Part shown: positions 24,470 to 32,922 of the stretch, in pieces
Numbering within the stretch: position 1 is the first letter of the stretch
Layout of the letters: each line of letters begins with the position of its first letter
Origin: Melioribacteraceae bacterium
Lineage (GTDB): Bacteria > Bacteroidota > Ignavibacteria > Ignavibacteriales > Melioribacteraceae
Assembly: GCA_028280855.1 (NCBI GenBank)
Contig: JANQLA010000449.1
Location: forward strand, 1-40,920
Direction of reading: 5' to 3'
Length of the DNA: 40,920 nt
Made by a program: the position numbers and the translations under genes
Notes under the pieces: generated by a model
What the model was told of the DNA's origin: nothing
Seen by the model: only the letters and a program-made list of their open reading frames with translations
Databases searched by the model: none

Positions 24470-25327
24470 TTATCTTACCACCAATGTCTCTGAAGTTAAT
24501 TTAGTTTTATTGTTTCCGTGTAGTTCTTTGAGAAGTCCCTCTACCTCCTCATCGGTAAATCTACAGAACCACCTGTCGGCCTTATTAGTGATGCTTGGCA
24601 ATCCTCGTCCCCTGTCTGTCTCGGCTATTACAACCGAAACCCTGTCTTTAGTAAACGGGAATTTTAGAAATGCATCGTTCATATCTTTGAAATCATGCCC
24701 ATCCACTGTTTTTACAACACAGTTAAAGGCTTCAAATTTTTTATCAAGGGGTTCAAGCGGAATAAGCTGCTCGGTTTGAATGTTTGCCTGGAACATGTTT
24801 CGGTCAACAACTATGCATAAGTTATCGAGCTTATAAGCCTGGGCAACAAGCAATGCTTCCCATATAGACCCTTCGTTTAATTCGCCGTCGCCAAGAATTG
24901 TAACTATTTTGTTTTTTTGTTTCTTTAATTTGCAATCTATTGCAACACCAATGGATACAGATAATAAATGTCCTAGCGAACCGCTATGAAATTCTATTCC
25001 TGGTATTTTCTTGTTTGGATGCCAGTATATATCATCTTCAACAGTGCAATGTTTTTCAAGCCTTTTTTCTTCAATCCAGCCGAGTTCGACGAACATTCCA
25101 TACAAAGCCGGAACGTCGTGGCCTTTTGACAAAAAAAGATAATCACGGTTTGAGCTTGACAACTTATTGATGTTAAGGTTCAGGAATTTCTTGTAAAGGT
25201 AAACCACTAAATCAGCACACGACAGAGAAGCGCCGATAAAACAGCCTCCGCGTGCCGAAAGTTTAATAATGTGTTCGCGCACCTTTAACGCAACCTCCTT
25301 TAATTCTTTTACTTCTTTTTTAGTCAT
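24470..25327 (-). CDS. transketolase-like protein, N-terminal (TPP) subunit
   Basis: A 285-residue protein with the thiamine-diphosphate/Mg site GDGELNEGSIWEA (146-158) ending at N177 (DRNMFQA). It also has FLSKGHDVPALY with H70, IEFHSGSLGHLLSVSIGVA with H114 and H120, and IVVDRN. It overlaps the preceding cytidylyltransferase gene by 8 bases and is followed after one base by the C-terminal subunit. It supplies the TPP-binding half of the enzyme, and the histidines needed to deprotonate donor ketoses are present, so it should be active. Confidence 0.88.
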   Translation of the reverse strand: MTKKEVKELKEVALKVREHIIKLSARGGCFIGASLSCADLVVYLYKKFLNLNINKLSSSNRDYLFLSKGHDVPALYGMFVELGWIEEKRLEKHCTVEDDIYWHPNKKIPGIEFHSGSLGHLLSVSIGVAIDCKLKKQKNKIVTILGDGELNEGSIWEALLVAQAYKLDNLCIVVDRNMFQANIQTEQLIPLEPLDKKFEAFNCVVKTVDGHDFKDMNDAFLKFPFTKDRVSVVIAETDRGRGLPSITNKADRWFCRFTDEEVEGLLKELHGNNKTKLTSETLVVR

Positions 25328-26132
25328 TATTAATCTTTTTTTGTTTGTTCTTGAATTCTTCCACGTATTTTAATTCATCCAAATGGTTCTCGTACCAATA
25401 TTTACCGGCATATTTTTCATTTATGTATCGTAGATAAGGCTTCTCTTCAAGCAAGTTGAGGATATCGTAAATAGTGAAAAACGGTTTTTTATTTATTAAC
25501 TCTTCGTAGACAGATCGGATAAAAATGTAGTCTTCTTCATAGTCAATCGTCCATCTATGAGTGCTTGAATAATCCAGTCCGTTTTCCCAGAGAACATTCC
25601 CAATCCGAAATCTTTCGGGATTTTCCCACAAAAATGGTGTTGTGTGTTCACGTTCATAAGGCTTTTGAGCTTCCTTCCATGCAGCTTCAATTGCTTCAAA
25701 ACTCATTATCTCAATGTCATTGCCGTCTGGAAAAGATGCAGGGTGCAAATTGCTTACGTAATCGAAACTTTGGTTATTCTCTTTGTAATGCTTGATTACT
25801 ATATCAATAATGCATGGATCAATAAGCGGGCAGTCCGATGGAATTTTTACAACTGCATCTGCACTGAATTGTTTTGCCGCCAGGTAATGTCTGTCCAGTA
25901 AGTCGGCTAAATGCCCTCGATAAAACGGGATATTTTCAGAAATGCACATTTCAATTATCGGGTCATCATCAATTTCGGTTGATGTTATAATTACCACTTC
26001 GCCGGCATGATTAGCCATTTTCACTCTCTCGTACATTCTGAAAAGCAAAGGTTTTCCACATATCGACAGCATCACTTTTTGAGGCAGGCGGGTAGACGTC
26101 ATTCTTGTTTGTATCAATGTAACTACATTCAT
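25320..26132 (-). CDS. SpsF-type cytidylyltransferase
   Basis: A 270-residue CMP-sugar-acid synthetase-like protein. The N-terminal nucleotide-binding signature is TLIQTRMTSTRLPQKVML (variant of xRxxSxRLPxK), followed by VVIITSTEIDDDPI, VVKIPSDCPLIDP (the metal-binding SDCPL segment) and RWTIDYEEDY. This wording is typical of SpsF/PF02348 proteins, which are more distant from NeuA and KdsB. It is expected to activate the keto-sugar acid made by the NeuB-type enzyme as a CMP derivative. It lies 3 bases after the transferase gene and overlaps the transketolase N-subunit gene. Confidence 0.83.
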   Translation of the reverse strand: MNVVTLIQTRMTSTRLPQKVMLSICGKPLLFRMYERVKMANHAGEVVIITSTEIDDDPIIEMCISENIPFYRGHLADLLDRHYLAAKQFSADAVVKIPSDCPLIDPCIIDIVIKHYKENNQSFDYVSNLHPASFPDGNDIEIMSFEAIEAAWKEAQKPYEREHTTPFLWENPERFRIGNVLWENGLDYSSTHRWTIDYEEDYIFIRSVYEELINKKPFFTIYDILNLLEEKPYLRYINEKYAGKYWYENHLDELKYVEEFKNKQKKINND

Positions 26133-26135
26133 CTC

Positions 26136-27167
26136 TTACACTTTCGCTAAGCCAATGTTTAAAACACTATTTTCAACTGCATATTTTCCTTCGCCAAGTA
26201 ATTCCAAACCTACCCGGGCAATATTCATAGCTGATTTACCACCGTTCTGAATTGGTACTTGTTTCACCAGGTCATCATGTTTGAAATAAGAATCCACTTT
26301 TTTACCAAGCGCTATTCCTACATAAACAACCGATGAATACATGGTTATCAGTACATCGCAATTTGCTATCATTTCGTTCACGTTTCCCGATGTGTAAACC
26401 AAAGCTCCCGGAGCGTAAGTATTAATTTCTTTAGTAGCTCTATCAAATTTCTCATTGGGATGAAGTTTAAAGATCAATTGCTTTCCCCTTGCCATTTCTA
26501 CTGCTTTTAAGATAAACTTCTTTCGATTTTCATATTTAAATGTTTCCCGCGAATCCGATGTAGCGACTAAAACAAAACCCTTGTGAGGAAAGCTGTTATT
26601 ATAGAATTGAGCACAGTTGTCAAAATTTGGAATTCCCGTAACTTCAATTTTACCTTTTTTTACTCCCTTTTTAACAAACAATTCTTTATATCCTTCAGAG
26701 GCTACACAGAATTTATCATACGCGTTGGATAAACCGTTTGTTGAGGTGCTCGCAAGGAAGCGCGGCAGCTTAAGCCACTTCACTAAATAATAAACCAAAT
26801 TTTCAGGATCGGTCATTCCTTCCTGAACAAGAATTAACTTAGAGCGCTTTATTTTTTGCGGAACCAGCAAGTCTGAACATGTAAGAACGAGATCGTAAAC
26901 CCTTTGATTTCCTTTGTAATCTATGTTGAGTCTGTTGTCATTCAAATACTTTTCAGTGTTTTTTCTAAACTGCCCGCCAAGCACGGTAAATTCCAGCAAA
27001 CCTTTCTTTCTGAAATACTCCATGTATCCGTCAGCAAAAAACGGGGTGAAATAGCAGCTATAGTTTTCGAAATATCTCGAAATTTTGTGCATCATGGTGG
27101 TCTGATTTATTGACCCGCCAACGAACAATACATTTCCTGCTTTTTGATTTACCATTCTGCGATTCAT
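26136..27167 (-). CDS. putative GT-B-fold glycosyl/glycerophosphotransferase
   Basis: A 343-residue protein, first gene of the cluster. The features of CDP-glycerol-type or related GT-B transferases are LVLTCSDLLVPQKIKRSK, VEVTGIPNFDN-like VTGIPNFD near 200, LIFKLHPNEKFD and CDVLITMYSSVVYVGIALGK near the C-terminus. No signal peptide was seen. It could transfer the CMP-activated sugar acid onto a glycan, but donor and acceptor are unknown. The frame extends one codon to a TTG; ATG 27167 is used, and a later ATG (27152, MVNQKAGNVLFVGG) is also possible. Confidence 0.62.
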   Translation of the reverse strand: MNRRMVNQKAGNVLFVGGSINQTTMMHKISRYFENYSCYFTPFFADGYMEYFRKKGLLEFTVLGGQFRKNTEKYLNDNRLNIDYKGNQRVYDLVLTCSDLLVPQKIKRSKLILVQEGMTDPENLVYYLVKWLKLPRFLASTSTNGLSNAYDKFCVASEGYKELFVKKGVKKGKIEVTGIPNFDNCAQFYNNSFPHKGFVLVATSDSRETFKYENRKKFILKAVEMARGKQLIFKLHPNEKFDRATKEINTYAPGALVYTSGNVNEMIANCDVLITMYSSVVYVGIALGKKVDSYFKHDDLVKQVPIQNGGKSAMNIARVGLELLGEGKYAVENSVLNIGLAKV

Positions 27168-27221
27168 CAATACTCTAAAAAATTGAACGCGGGTAAGTTG
27201 TAAAATTCAATTGGTATTTGT

Positions 27222-27307
27222 GTTAATTGAGTGTTATGAGTGAGTTAATAATATGTTAAGAATGACCATGATAGTTAATAAGGATATTTTATTAACGATT
27301 AGTTAAC
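27222..27307. promoter_or_regulatory. array of GTTAA boxes in the divergent promoter region
   Basis: GTTAAT at 27222 and 27244, GTTAAG at 27255, GTTAAT at 27274, ATTAAC at 27291 and GTTAAC at 27302. Spacings are 22, 11, 19, 17 and 11 bases. The array lies between the glycan cluster (minus) and the phosphoesterase gene (plus), a good place for an operator. The low GC content raises the chance of coincidence. Confidence 0.35.
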
Positions 27308-27375
27308 ATTTGCTTTATGCATTAGTAATATTAAAAAGTTTTATTTCTCCCGATAATAAATATTAGTGAGTTTTA

Positions 27376-28314
27376 ATGAAGATAATTCATCTATCCGATT
27401 TACATTTAAATGCAATATATAAGCAGGATAATATAAAAAAGTTACAATATGCTTTGAGGCATGCTGTAAATATTGAGTTCGATCATTTGGTGATTTCCGG
27501 TGATATTGCCGATAATGCAGATGAGAAAGAATTTTTGATTTTACGAAAGCTGCTTAATAAATATAATTTGTTGGATTCCAAACTTGTAAGTATGGTAATT
27601 GGAAACCACGACATTTTCGGCGGAGTTCAAACAGCGCTTGATGTTGTTGACTTTCCAAAAAAATGTAAAGCCGCTGATTATGATGTCCGGGTTAATGATT
27701 TTATAAGTTACTTTGAAGAATTGTTTATAGATATAACTTACCCTGATCGCAGTCAATTTTTCCCGTTTGTAAAAATTATTGACAATCATGCATTCATTGG
27801 AATGAACTCCATTGACAGATATTCCACTCTGAAAAATCCTTTCGCATCCAATGGAAAAGTTTATGACGACCAGATCGAATTGCTCAAAACTATTTTTGAT
27901 TTGAAGGAAGTGAAGAAACTTAAAAAGGTAATTCTGATTCACCATCATTTTTACAAAAAAAATGTTGAGTCTACTGCTTCCCAAAATAATATATGGAATA
28001 AGATTGAATCATTTACAATGAAGCTTCGCGGCAAAAAGCAGCTAATCAAACTTTTTAAAGAAAACGAAGTGGAACTGGTGCTGCATGGGCACAGCCACGA
28101 AATAAAGGACTATACGCGGAAAGGTATAAGATTTCTAAACGCCGGTGCATCAATTGACAATGGTTCCGAAAAAGCACATTTCTTTGTTATTGATTCACAA
28201 CCCCATGCGATTTCGGTAAAACTCGGAGAAATTCATAAATCGACGTTTAATCCGATTTCAATAAAGCTGCCAAAAACTGACATTCCGAAATTTATCACTA
28301 ATCCTGCAAATTAG
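27376..28314 (+). CDS. calcineurin-like metallophosphoesterase
   Basis: A 312-residue binuclear metallophosphoesterase with every core motif: D8-x-H10 (LSDLHL), GD at 42-43 (VISGDIADNADE), GNHD with N77 and H78, HHH in LIHHHFY and HGHSHE. The arrangement is close to the Icc/CpdA class of cyclic-nucleotide or nucleotide phosphodiesterases, but the substrate cannot be told. No signal peptide or membrane segment is evident. It is divergent from the glycan cluster and separated from rnfC by about 350 bases, so it seems to be monocistronic. Confidence 0.87.
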   Translation: MKIIHLSDLHLNAIYKQDNIKKLQYALRHAVNIEFDHLVISGDIADNADEKEFLILRKLLNKYNLLDSKLVSMVIGNHDIFGGVQTALDVVDFPKKCKAADYDVRVNDFISYFEELFIDITYPDRSQFFPFVKIIDNHAFIGMNSIDRYSTLKNPFASNGKVYDDQIELLKTIFDLKEVKKLKKVILIHHHFYKKNVESTASQNNIWNKIESFTMKLRGKKQLIKLFKENEVELVLHGHSHEIKDYTRKGIRFLNAGASIDNGSEKAHFFVIDSQPHAISVKLGEIHKSTFNPISIKLPKTDIPKFITNPAN

Positions 28315-28662
28315 CCTACCAATTGTCTTTTATTTCTCACGCGAAAAATCGGTTTTTCAATTCTGAAAATATTATTCGTAGCAATAATTTCCCGCAATAT
28401 TAGTCCGGATTTTTTCTTCGTTTAGAAGCTGAATTCATCATTATTGCGTAGAAGATAATTGGATAAATATGGCATAATTTATGAGAATCACACGATTCTT
28501 TCTGGTATCTGGATGCCGGTGCCGGGGGATGGACACAAGATGATCGTTACTTGAATATAATAACAGAAATCTTAAAATCATGAATTCTAGTTCAAGTATC
28601 CAGGATCAAAAATCGAGTATCCAGAATCAAATAGATTTTTTTTGAACTAATACAGATTGAAT
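28315..28662. other. non-coding region upstream of rnfC
   Basis: No gene was seen. It holds two tandem 21-base units with the shared core GTATCCAG-ATCAAA (28593-28613 and 28614-28634) and then a T-run 20 bases before the rnfC ATG. A more GC-rich patch around 28500-28545 has no recognised meaning. The rnf promoter must lie here, but no consensus stands out. Confidence 0.4.
28593..28634 (+). repeat. two-unit 21-base tandem repeat
   Basis: Unit 1 CAAGTATCCAGGATCAAAAA(T) and unit 2 CGAGTATCCAGAATCAAATA(G) agree at most positions. They lie just upstream of rnfC. Confidence 0.5.
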
Positions 28663-30000
28663 ATGAGCATACTTAGTAAGGTAAAATCGTTCAAAGGCGG
28701 AGTTCATCCTTCGGAATGGAAGGAATTGACTGAAAAAATGGCATTTGAAGTTATGCCGAATCCCAAGCTTGTAATTGTTCCAATTTCGCAACATATAGGA
28801 AAACCTGCAAAACCTCTCGTTAAGAAAAAAGATGAAGTAAAAGCCGGGCAGGTAATTGCAGAAGCAGAAGGGTTCATTTCATCACCCATTCACGCTCCTG
28901 TTTCCGGAATCGTGAAAGATATTCACCGTGAAGCAACCGTGACAGGATTTCCCAAAGATTCGATTATTATTCAGGCTAACGAGGAAAACGAAATAGAAGC
29001 AATGCCTTCTTTGGATCCCGCTTCAATTACTGACGAGGATATTCGCAAACGCGTTAAGGAAGCGGGTATCGTTGGTCAAGGCGGAGCTGCATTTCCAACA
29101 TTTGTTAAGCTTACTCCACCGGACGGCGCTAAAATCGATTACGTTATTTTAAACGGATGCGAGTGCGAACCTTACCTAACACGTGATGATCGCTACATGT
29201 TGGAACGCACTGAAGATGTAATATCGGGATTGAAACTTATCATGAAAGCTTTAGGTGTTGCTAAAGGCGCCATTGGCATTGAAAATAACAAGCCCGAAGC
29301 AATTGCTGCAATGGGAAAAGCTGTTGCAAGCGATCCGAACATTACCGTTGAAACGCTTCAGACAAAATACCCGCAAGGCGCTGAAAAAATGCTGATCAAA
29401 GCTGTACTTGACCGTGAAGTGCCTCCTGGTAAACTTCCGTTGGATGTCGGCTGTGTAATTCAAAACATTGGAACAGCAATCGCCATTCATGATGCAGTTG
29501 TTAAAGGAGAGGCGCAGATAACGGCAGCCGTTACTGTGTCAGGCGGCGGAATCAATGAACCAAAAAATGTAATTGTTCGGGTTGGAACCCCGTTAAGCGA
29601 TGTATTGGATTATTGCGGAGGTGTTAAAGAAGAGGCAGCAAAGGTTGTTGTTGGCGGACCGATGATGGGTGTTTCGCAATTTGACATGGCCGCTCCAATC
29701 ATGAAAGCAACTTCGGGAATTTTGGTATTGACGAAAGAAGAAGTTAATGCTCACCCTGAAACACCTTGCTTAAAATGCGGCAAGTGTATTGAAGTTTGTC
29801 CTTTGGGATTAACTCCTACAAAACTAGCAAGATTATCAGAATTAGAAAGATTAGAAGATGCTGAAGATTTTGGCATTACAACATGTATGGAATGCGGAAC
29901 GTGTACATTCACATGTCCGGCAAATATTCCATTAGTTCAATGGATACGACTAGGAAAGCAAAGAGTTATGGCTTTGCAAAGAGAACGACAATCGGCTTAA
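28663..30000 (+). CDS. rnfC: electron transport complex subunit RnfC
   Basis: A 445-residue peripheral subunit of the ion-translocating ferredoxin:NAD+ oxidoreductase. It has an N-terminal RnfC barrel-sandwich region (GGVHPSEWKE; SPIHAPVSGIVKDI near 74-87), an NADH/FMN-binding glycine stretch GIVGQGGAAFPTFVKL (about 135-150), and two [4Fe-4S] motifs: C369-x2-C372-x2-C375-x3-C379 and C408-x2-C411-x2-C414-x3-C418. The frame extends two codons to a TTG (28657); ATG 28663 (MSILSKVKSFKGG) is chosen. It is the first gene of the rnf operon, with 96 bases before rnfD. Confidence 0.95.
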   Translation: MSILSKVKSFKGGVHPSEWKELTEKMAFEVMPNPKLVIVPISQHIGKPAKPLVKKKDEVKAGQVIAEAEGFISSPIHAPVSGIVKDIHREATVTGFPKDSIIIQANEENEIEAMPSLDPASITDEDIRKRVKEAGIVGQGGAAFPTFVKLTPPDGAKIDYVILNGCECEPYLTRDDRYMLERTEDVISGLKLIMKALGVAKGAIGIENNKPEAIAAMGKAVASDPNITVETLQTKYPQGAEKMLIKAVLDREVPPGKLPLDVGCVIQNIGTAIAIHDAVVKGEAQITAAVTVSGGGINEPKNVIVRVGTPLSDVLDYCGGVKEEAAKVVVGGPMMGVSQFDMAAPIMKATSGILVLTKEEVNAHPETPCLKCGKCIEVCPLGLTPTKLARLSELERLEDAEDFGITTCMECGTCTFTCPANIPLVQWIRLGKQRVMALQRERQSA

Positions 30001-30096
30001 ATATACTCTGATCCTCCGTTTCTCTACGGCTTCTGCCACAGAGAAGCTTAGCAACAGAGATATTGAAATTATAGTAAACTAAATTATAGAGAGCTT

Positions 30097-31065
30097 ATGA
30101 CTACTGTTACAGAAAATCCTACCTACAAGTTGGAACTTGCTAGCTCTCCGCATGTTCATTCAAGATGGAATACAAAACAAGCCATGTGGGTTGTTATACT
30201 TGCATTATTACCCACAGTGATTTCAGCGCTTGTTTTCTTTGGATTCTATCAATTATTGGTTATTGCGGTAAGTGTTGGATTCTGCGTAGGTACTGAAGCG
30301 GCAATTAAAACAATAAGAAAGAGAAAAGTAACAATAGGCGACGGCAGCGCTATCATTACCGGGCTTTTGCTTGCGCTTATTCTTCCCCCGAATTTTTCAC
30401 TTGTATCTACTGCTCTTGGCGCTATTGTAGCAATAGGTATTGGTAAAGAGATATTCGGCGGATTAGGTTTTAATGTATTCAATCCTGCGTTAGTAGGCAG
30501 AGCATTTTTACAAGCAGCTTTCCCTGTTCCCATGACTACATGGATTCAACCAAATTATGCATCTGATGCGGTTACAAGTGCAACTCCACTAGCATCTATG
30601 AAATTCGACGGCGTTTTTGCTGATATACAAAATTTGTTTATCGGAAACATTGGCGGTTCAATTGGCGAAACAAGTTCATTAGCAATTTTAATCGGTGGAA
30701 TATTCCTAATTGCAATTAAAGTTGTTAACTGGAGAATACCTGCAGCCATGACAGTAGGGGTAATTGTATTTGGCGGATTGTTCTGGTTGATTGATCCAAT
30801 TAAGTATCCGGATCCATTCTTCCATATTTTTGCCGGCGGTTTCTTATTTGGCGCTTTGTTCATGGCAACAGATTGGGTTTCTTCTCCCCTTACCTCAAAG
30901 GGTATGTGGATATTTGGTATAAGCATTTCTCTGATGATTATCATTATTAGATTGTTAGGCGGACTTCCGGAAGGAGTAATGTATGCGATACTGTTTAAGA
31001 ATGCTTTTGTTCCACTTATTAATAAGTACACTCAACCAAAAGTATTTGGGGAGGTGACGGCATGA
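30097..31065 (+). CDS. rnfD: electron transport complex subunit RnfD
   Basis: A 322-residue integral membrane subunit with about nine hydrophobic segments. TSATPL at 160-165 contains Thr163, the expected site of covalent FMN attachment ([S/T]xAT). SSPHVHSRWNTKQAMW near 16-31 is the typical N-terminus. Its stop overlaps the rnfG start (ATGA), showing coupled translation. RnfD passes electrons across the membrane together with RnfG. Confidence 0.95.
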   Translation: MTTVTENPTYKLELASSPHVHSRWNTKQAMWVVILALLPTVISALVFFGFYQLLVIAVSVGFCVGTEAAIKTIRKRKVTIGDGSAIITGLLLALILPPNFSLVSTALGAIVAIGIGKEIFGGLGFNVFNPALVGRAFLQAAFPVPMTTWIQPNYASDAVTSATPLASMKFDGVFADIQNLFIGNIGGSIGETSSLAILIGGIFLIAIKVVNWRIPAAMTVGVIVFGGLFWLIDPIKYPDPFFHIFAGGFLFGALFMATDWVSSPLTSKGMWIFGISISLMIIIIRLLGGLPEGVMYAILFKNAFVPLINKYTQPKVFGEVTA

Positions 31066-31625
31066 ATACAATAATTAAAATGTTATTCACACTTTCAATT
31101 ATTGGTGTTATTTCCGGAGCGCTTCTTTCTCAAATAGCCGGATGGGCAGCGCCAAAAATCGAAATGCATAGAAAAGCAGCGACTGAAGAAGCTATTTTTT
31201 TAGTACAGCCAGATGCTAAAAAATATGAAAAACTTAATACTGATTTTGAATGTTATCAGGTTTTCGATGATAGTAGTAATTCAATCGGTTATGCACTACC
31301 TTATGAAGGAAATGGTTTTCAAGGCAAGATAAGATTGATGGTTGGCATTACTGATGACATGAACAATTTAACAGGTATGCAGGTACTTGAGCAGCTTGAA
31401 ACCCCGGGACTTGGGACTTTAATAATAGAAGAACCATTCACAAAACAGTTCAAGGGTTTAGTTGCATCACCACAGGTTGATTGGGTTAAAGGTGTTCCAG
31501 CTAGTAAGGATAACGAGATCCAGACAATCACAGGCGCAACTATTTCAGCAAAAGCCGTTGTGTTTATTATCAATGATGGATTAACCAGACTACGCGATGT
31601 TCAAAGTGCAGGAGGCGCCGAATGA
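31062..31625 (+). CDS. rnfG: electron transport complex subunit RnfG (FMN-binding)
   Basis: A 187-residue protein with one N-terminal membrane anchor (about 5-25) and an extracytoplasmic FMN-binding domain. The flavinylation motif TGAT lies at 157-160 (covalent FMN on Thr160), preceded by QVLEQLETPGLGT typical of the family. It overlaps rnfD by four bases at the start and rnfE by four bases at the end (ATGA both times). A flavin transferase (ApbE) is needed for attachment but is not in the window. Confidence 0.94.
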   Translation: MNTIIKMLFTLSIIGVISGALLSQIAGWAAPKIEMHRKAATEEAIFLVQPDAKKYEKLNTDFECYQVFDDSSNSIGYALPYEGNGFQGKIRLMVGITDDMNNLTGMQVLEQLETPGLGTLIIEEPFTKQFKGLVASPQVDWVKGVPASKDNEIQTITGATISAKAVVFIINDGLTRLRDVQSAGGAE

Positions 31626-32308
31626 AAAAGAAAATATCAATAGTAAAAGAATTTACTAAAGGCTGGTGGGAAAATAATCCGGTATTTAAACAAGTACTTG
31701 GTATGTGTCCGGTTCTCGCCGTTACTGTTTCTGCTATTAATGGTATTGCAATGGGATTAGCTACCGCATTCGTGCTAATATTTTCCAGTTTGATTATTTC
31801 ATCTATACGTAACTTAATTCCAACACAGGTTAGAATTGCAAGCTATATTGTTGTTATTGCTGCATTCGTAACAATTGTTGACCTTGTAATGAAGGCGCAG
31901 TTTCCTGAATTAAGTAAATCTCTTGGACCATACATTCCCTTAATAGTTTGTAACTGCTTGATACTTGGAAGACAGGAAGCATTTGCATCAAAGAATCCGG
32001 TACACAGATCAGTTGTTGACGCTTTAGGTATGGGTGCCGGATTTACACTCGCATTGTTCCTGCTTGGTGGCGTTCGTGAAATATTTGGATCAAGAACTTT
32101 ATTTGGAGTTCAAGTAATGCCTGATATGTATGAACCATGGCTTGTTATGATTTTACCAGCCGGAGCTTTTCTAACTTTAGGTTTAATGATGGGATGGTTT
32201 AACACTTTTTCAGAACGTAAAAAACGACTTGAAAGAGAAGCTATATACCAGAAATATGTTGCATCGAAGAAAGATACGGTTGTTGCAACCGAAGGAGGAG
32301 CTGAATAA
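31622..32308 (+). CDS. rnfE: electron transport complex subunit RnfE
   Basis: A 228-residue membrane protein of the RnfA/RnfE (NqrD/NqrE) family. WWENNPVFKQVLGMCPVLAV is the typical RnfE start, and PLIVCNCLILGRQEAFASKNP carries the conserved membrane cysteine expected to ligate iron with RnfA. About six hydrophobic helices are present. The stop overlaps the rnfA start by one base. Confidence 0.95.
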   Translation: MKKKISIVKEFTKGWWENNPVFKQVLGMCPVLAVTVSAINGIAMGLATAFVLIFSSLIISSIRNLIPTQVRIASYIVVIAAFVTIVDLVMKAQFPELSKSLGPYIPLIVCNCLILGRQEAFASKNPVHRSVVDALGMGAGFTLALFLLGGVREIFGSRTLFGVQVMPDMYEPWLVMILPAGAFLTLGLMMGWFNTFSERKKRLEREAIYQKYVASKKDTVVATEGGAE

Positions 32309-32880
32309 TGGAATTATTTTTAATTTTCTTTTCATCGGCTATTGTTAACAACTTTGTGTTGTCTTACTTTCTTGGTATATGCCCGTTTATTGGTGTTTCA
32401 AATAAAATTTCATCAGCTTTTTCTATGGGACTGGCAACAACGTTTGTAATGGTTATTGCTGCTGCTGTTACATGGTTAATTTATCACTTAATATTAATAC
32501 CTTTCCAATTGGAATTCCTGCAATATGTTTCATTTATTCTGGTAATTGCAGCTCTCGTTCAGTTTGTAGAAATGTTTATTAAAAAAGTTAGTCAGCCGCT
32601 TTACAGAGCTTTGGGAATATTTTTACCTCTTATAACTACCAACTGCGCTATTTTAGGTTTGGCCTTATTTATGGTTTTAAGAGATTATAATTTTATTGAA
32701 AGTTTAGTATTCGGTGTTGGAGCTGGTGTTGGTTTTACACTTGCAATAACGATCATGGCTGGTATCAGAGAAGAGCTAGATTTAGCTGATATTCCAAAAC
32801 CATTCCAGGGTGCGCCAATTACCTTATTGGTAGCCGGAATTTTAGCGTTGGCATTTATGGGATTCTCTGGATTACTTTAA
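32308..32880 (+). CDS. rnfA: electron transport complex subunit RnfA
   Basis: A 190-residue membrane protein paralogous to RnfE. Its characteristic segments are SSAIVNNFVLSYFLGICPFIGVS at the N-terminus and PLITTNCAILG near 110-120, both with the conserved cysteines thought to hold a membrane-embedded iron centre. Six hydrophobic helices are present. In operons of the CDGEAB order rnfB would follow directly; here a GxxExxY gene intervenes. Confidence 0.95.
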   Translation: MELFLIFFSSAIVNNFVLSYFLGICPFIGVSNKISSAFSMGLATTFVMVIAAAVTWLIYHLILIPFQLEFLQYVSFILVIAALVQFVEMFIKKVSQPLYRALGIFLPLITTNCAILGLALFMVLRDYNFIESLVFGVGAGVGFTLAITIMAGIREELDLADIPKPFQGAPITLLVAGILALAFMGFSGLL

Positions 32881-32892
32881 GAAATAGTGCAT

Positions 32893-32918
32893 TGCCACTA
32901 AGTCGCAAAGACGCAAAG
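32893..32918 (+). repeat. left inverted repeat flanking the GxxExxY gene
   Basis: Twenty-six bases, TGCCACTAAGTCGCAAAGAC followed by GCAAAG. It matches the reverse complement of 33334-33359 at 19 of 26 positions. Confidence 0.55.
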
Positions 32919-32922
32919 TATT

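Noticed and set aside
27222-27307. CRISPR-like array from the repeated GTTAA boxes
   Set aside because: The repeats are only 5-6 bases with uneven spacing, and no cas genes are present; an operator array is the better reading.
27541-27984. 147-codon minus-strand frame opposite the metallophosphoesterase
   Set aside because: All core motifs of the phosphoesterase are on the plus strand; the antisense frame has no family features.
30555-31031. 158-codon minus-strand open frame inside rnfD
   Set aside because: It is antisense to a conserved membrane protein; the hydrophobic look is a mirror of rnfD codon use, and no start signal is seen.
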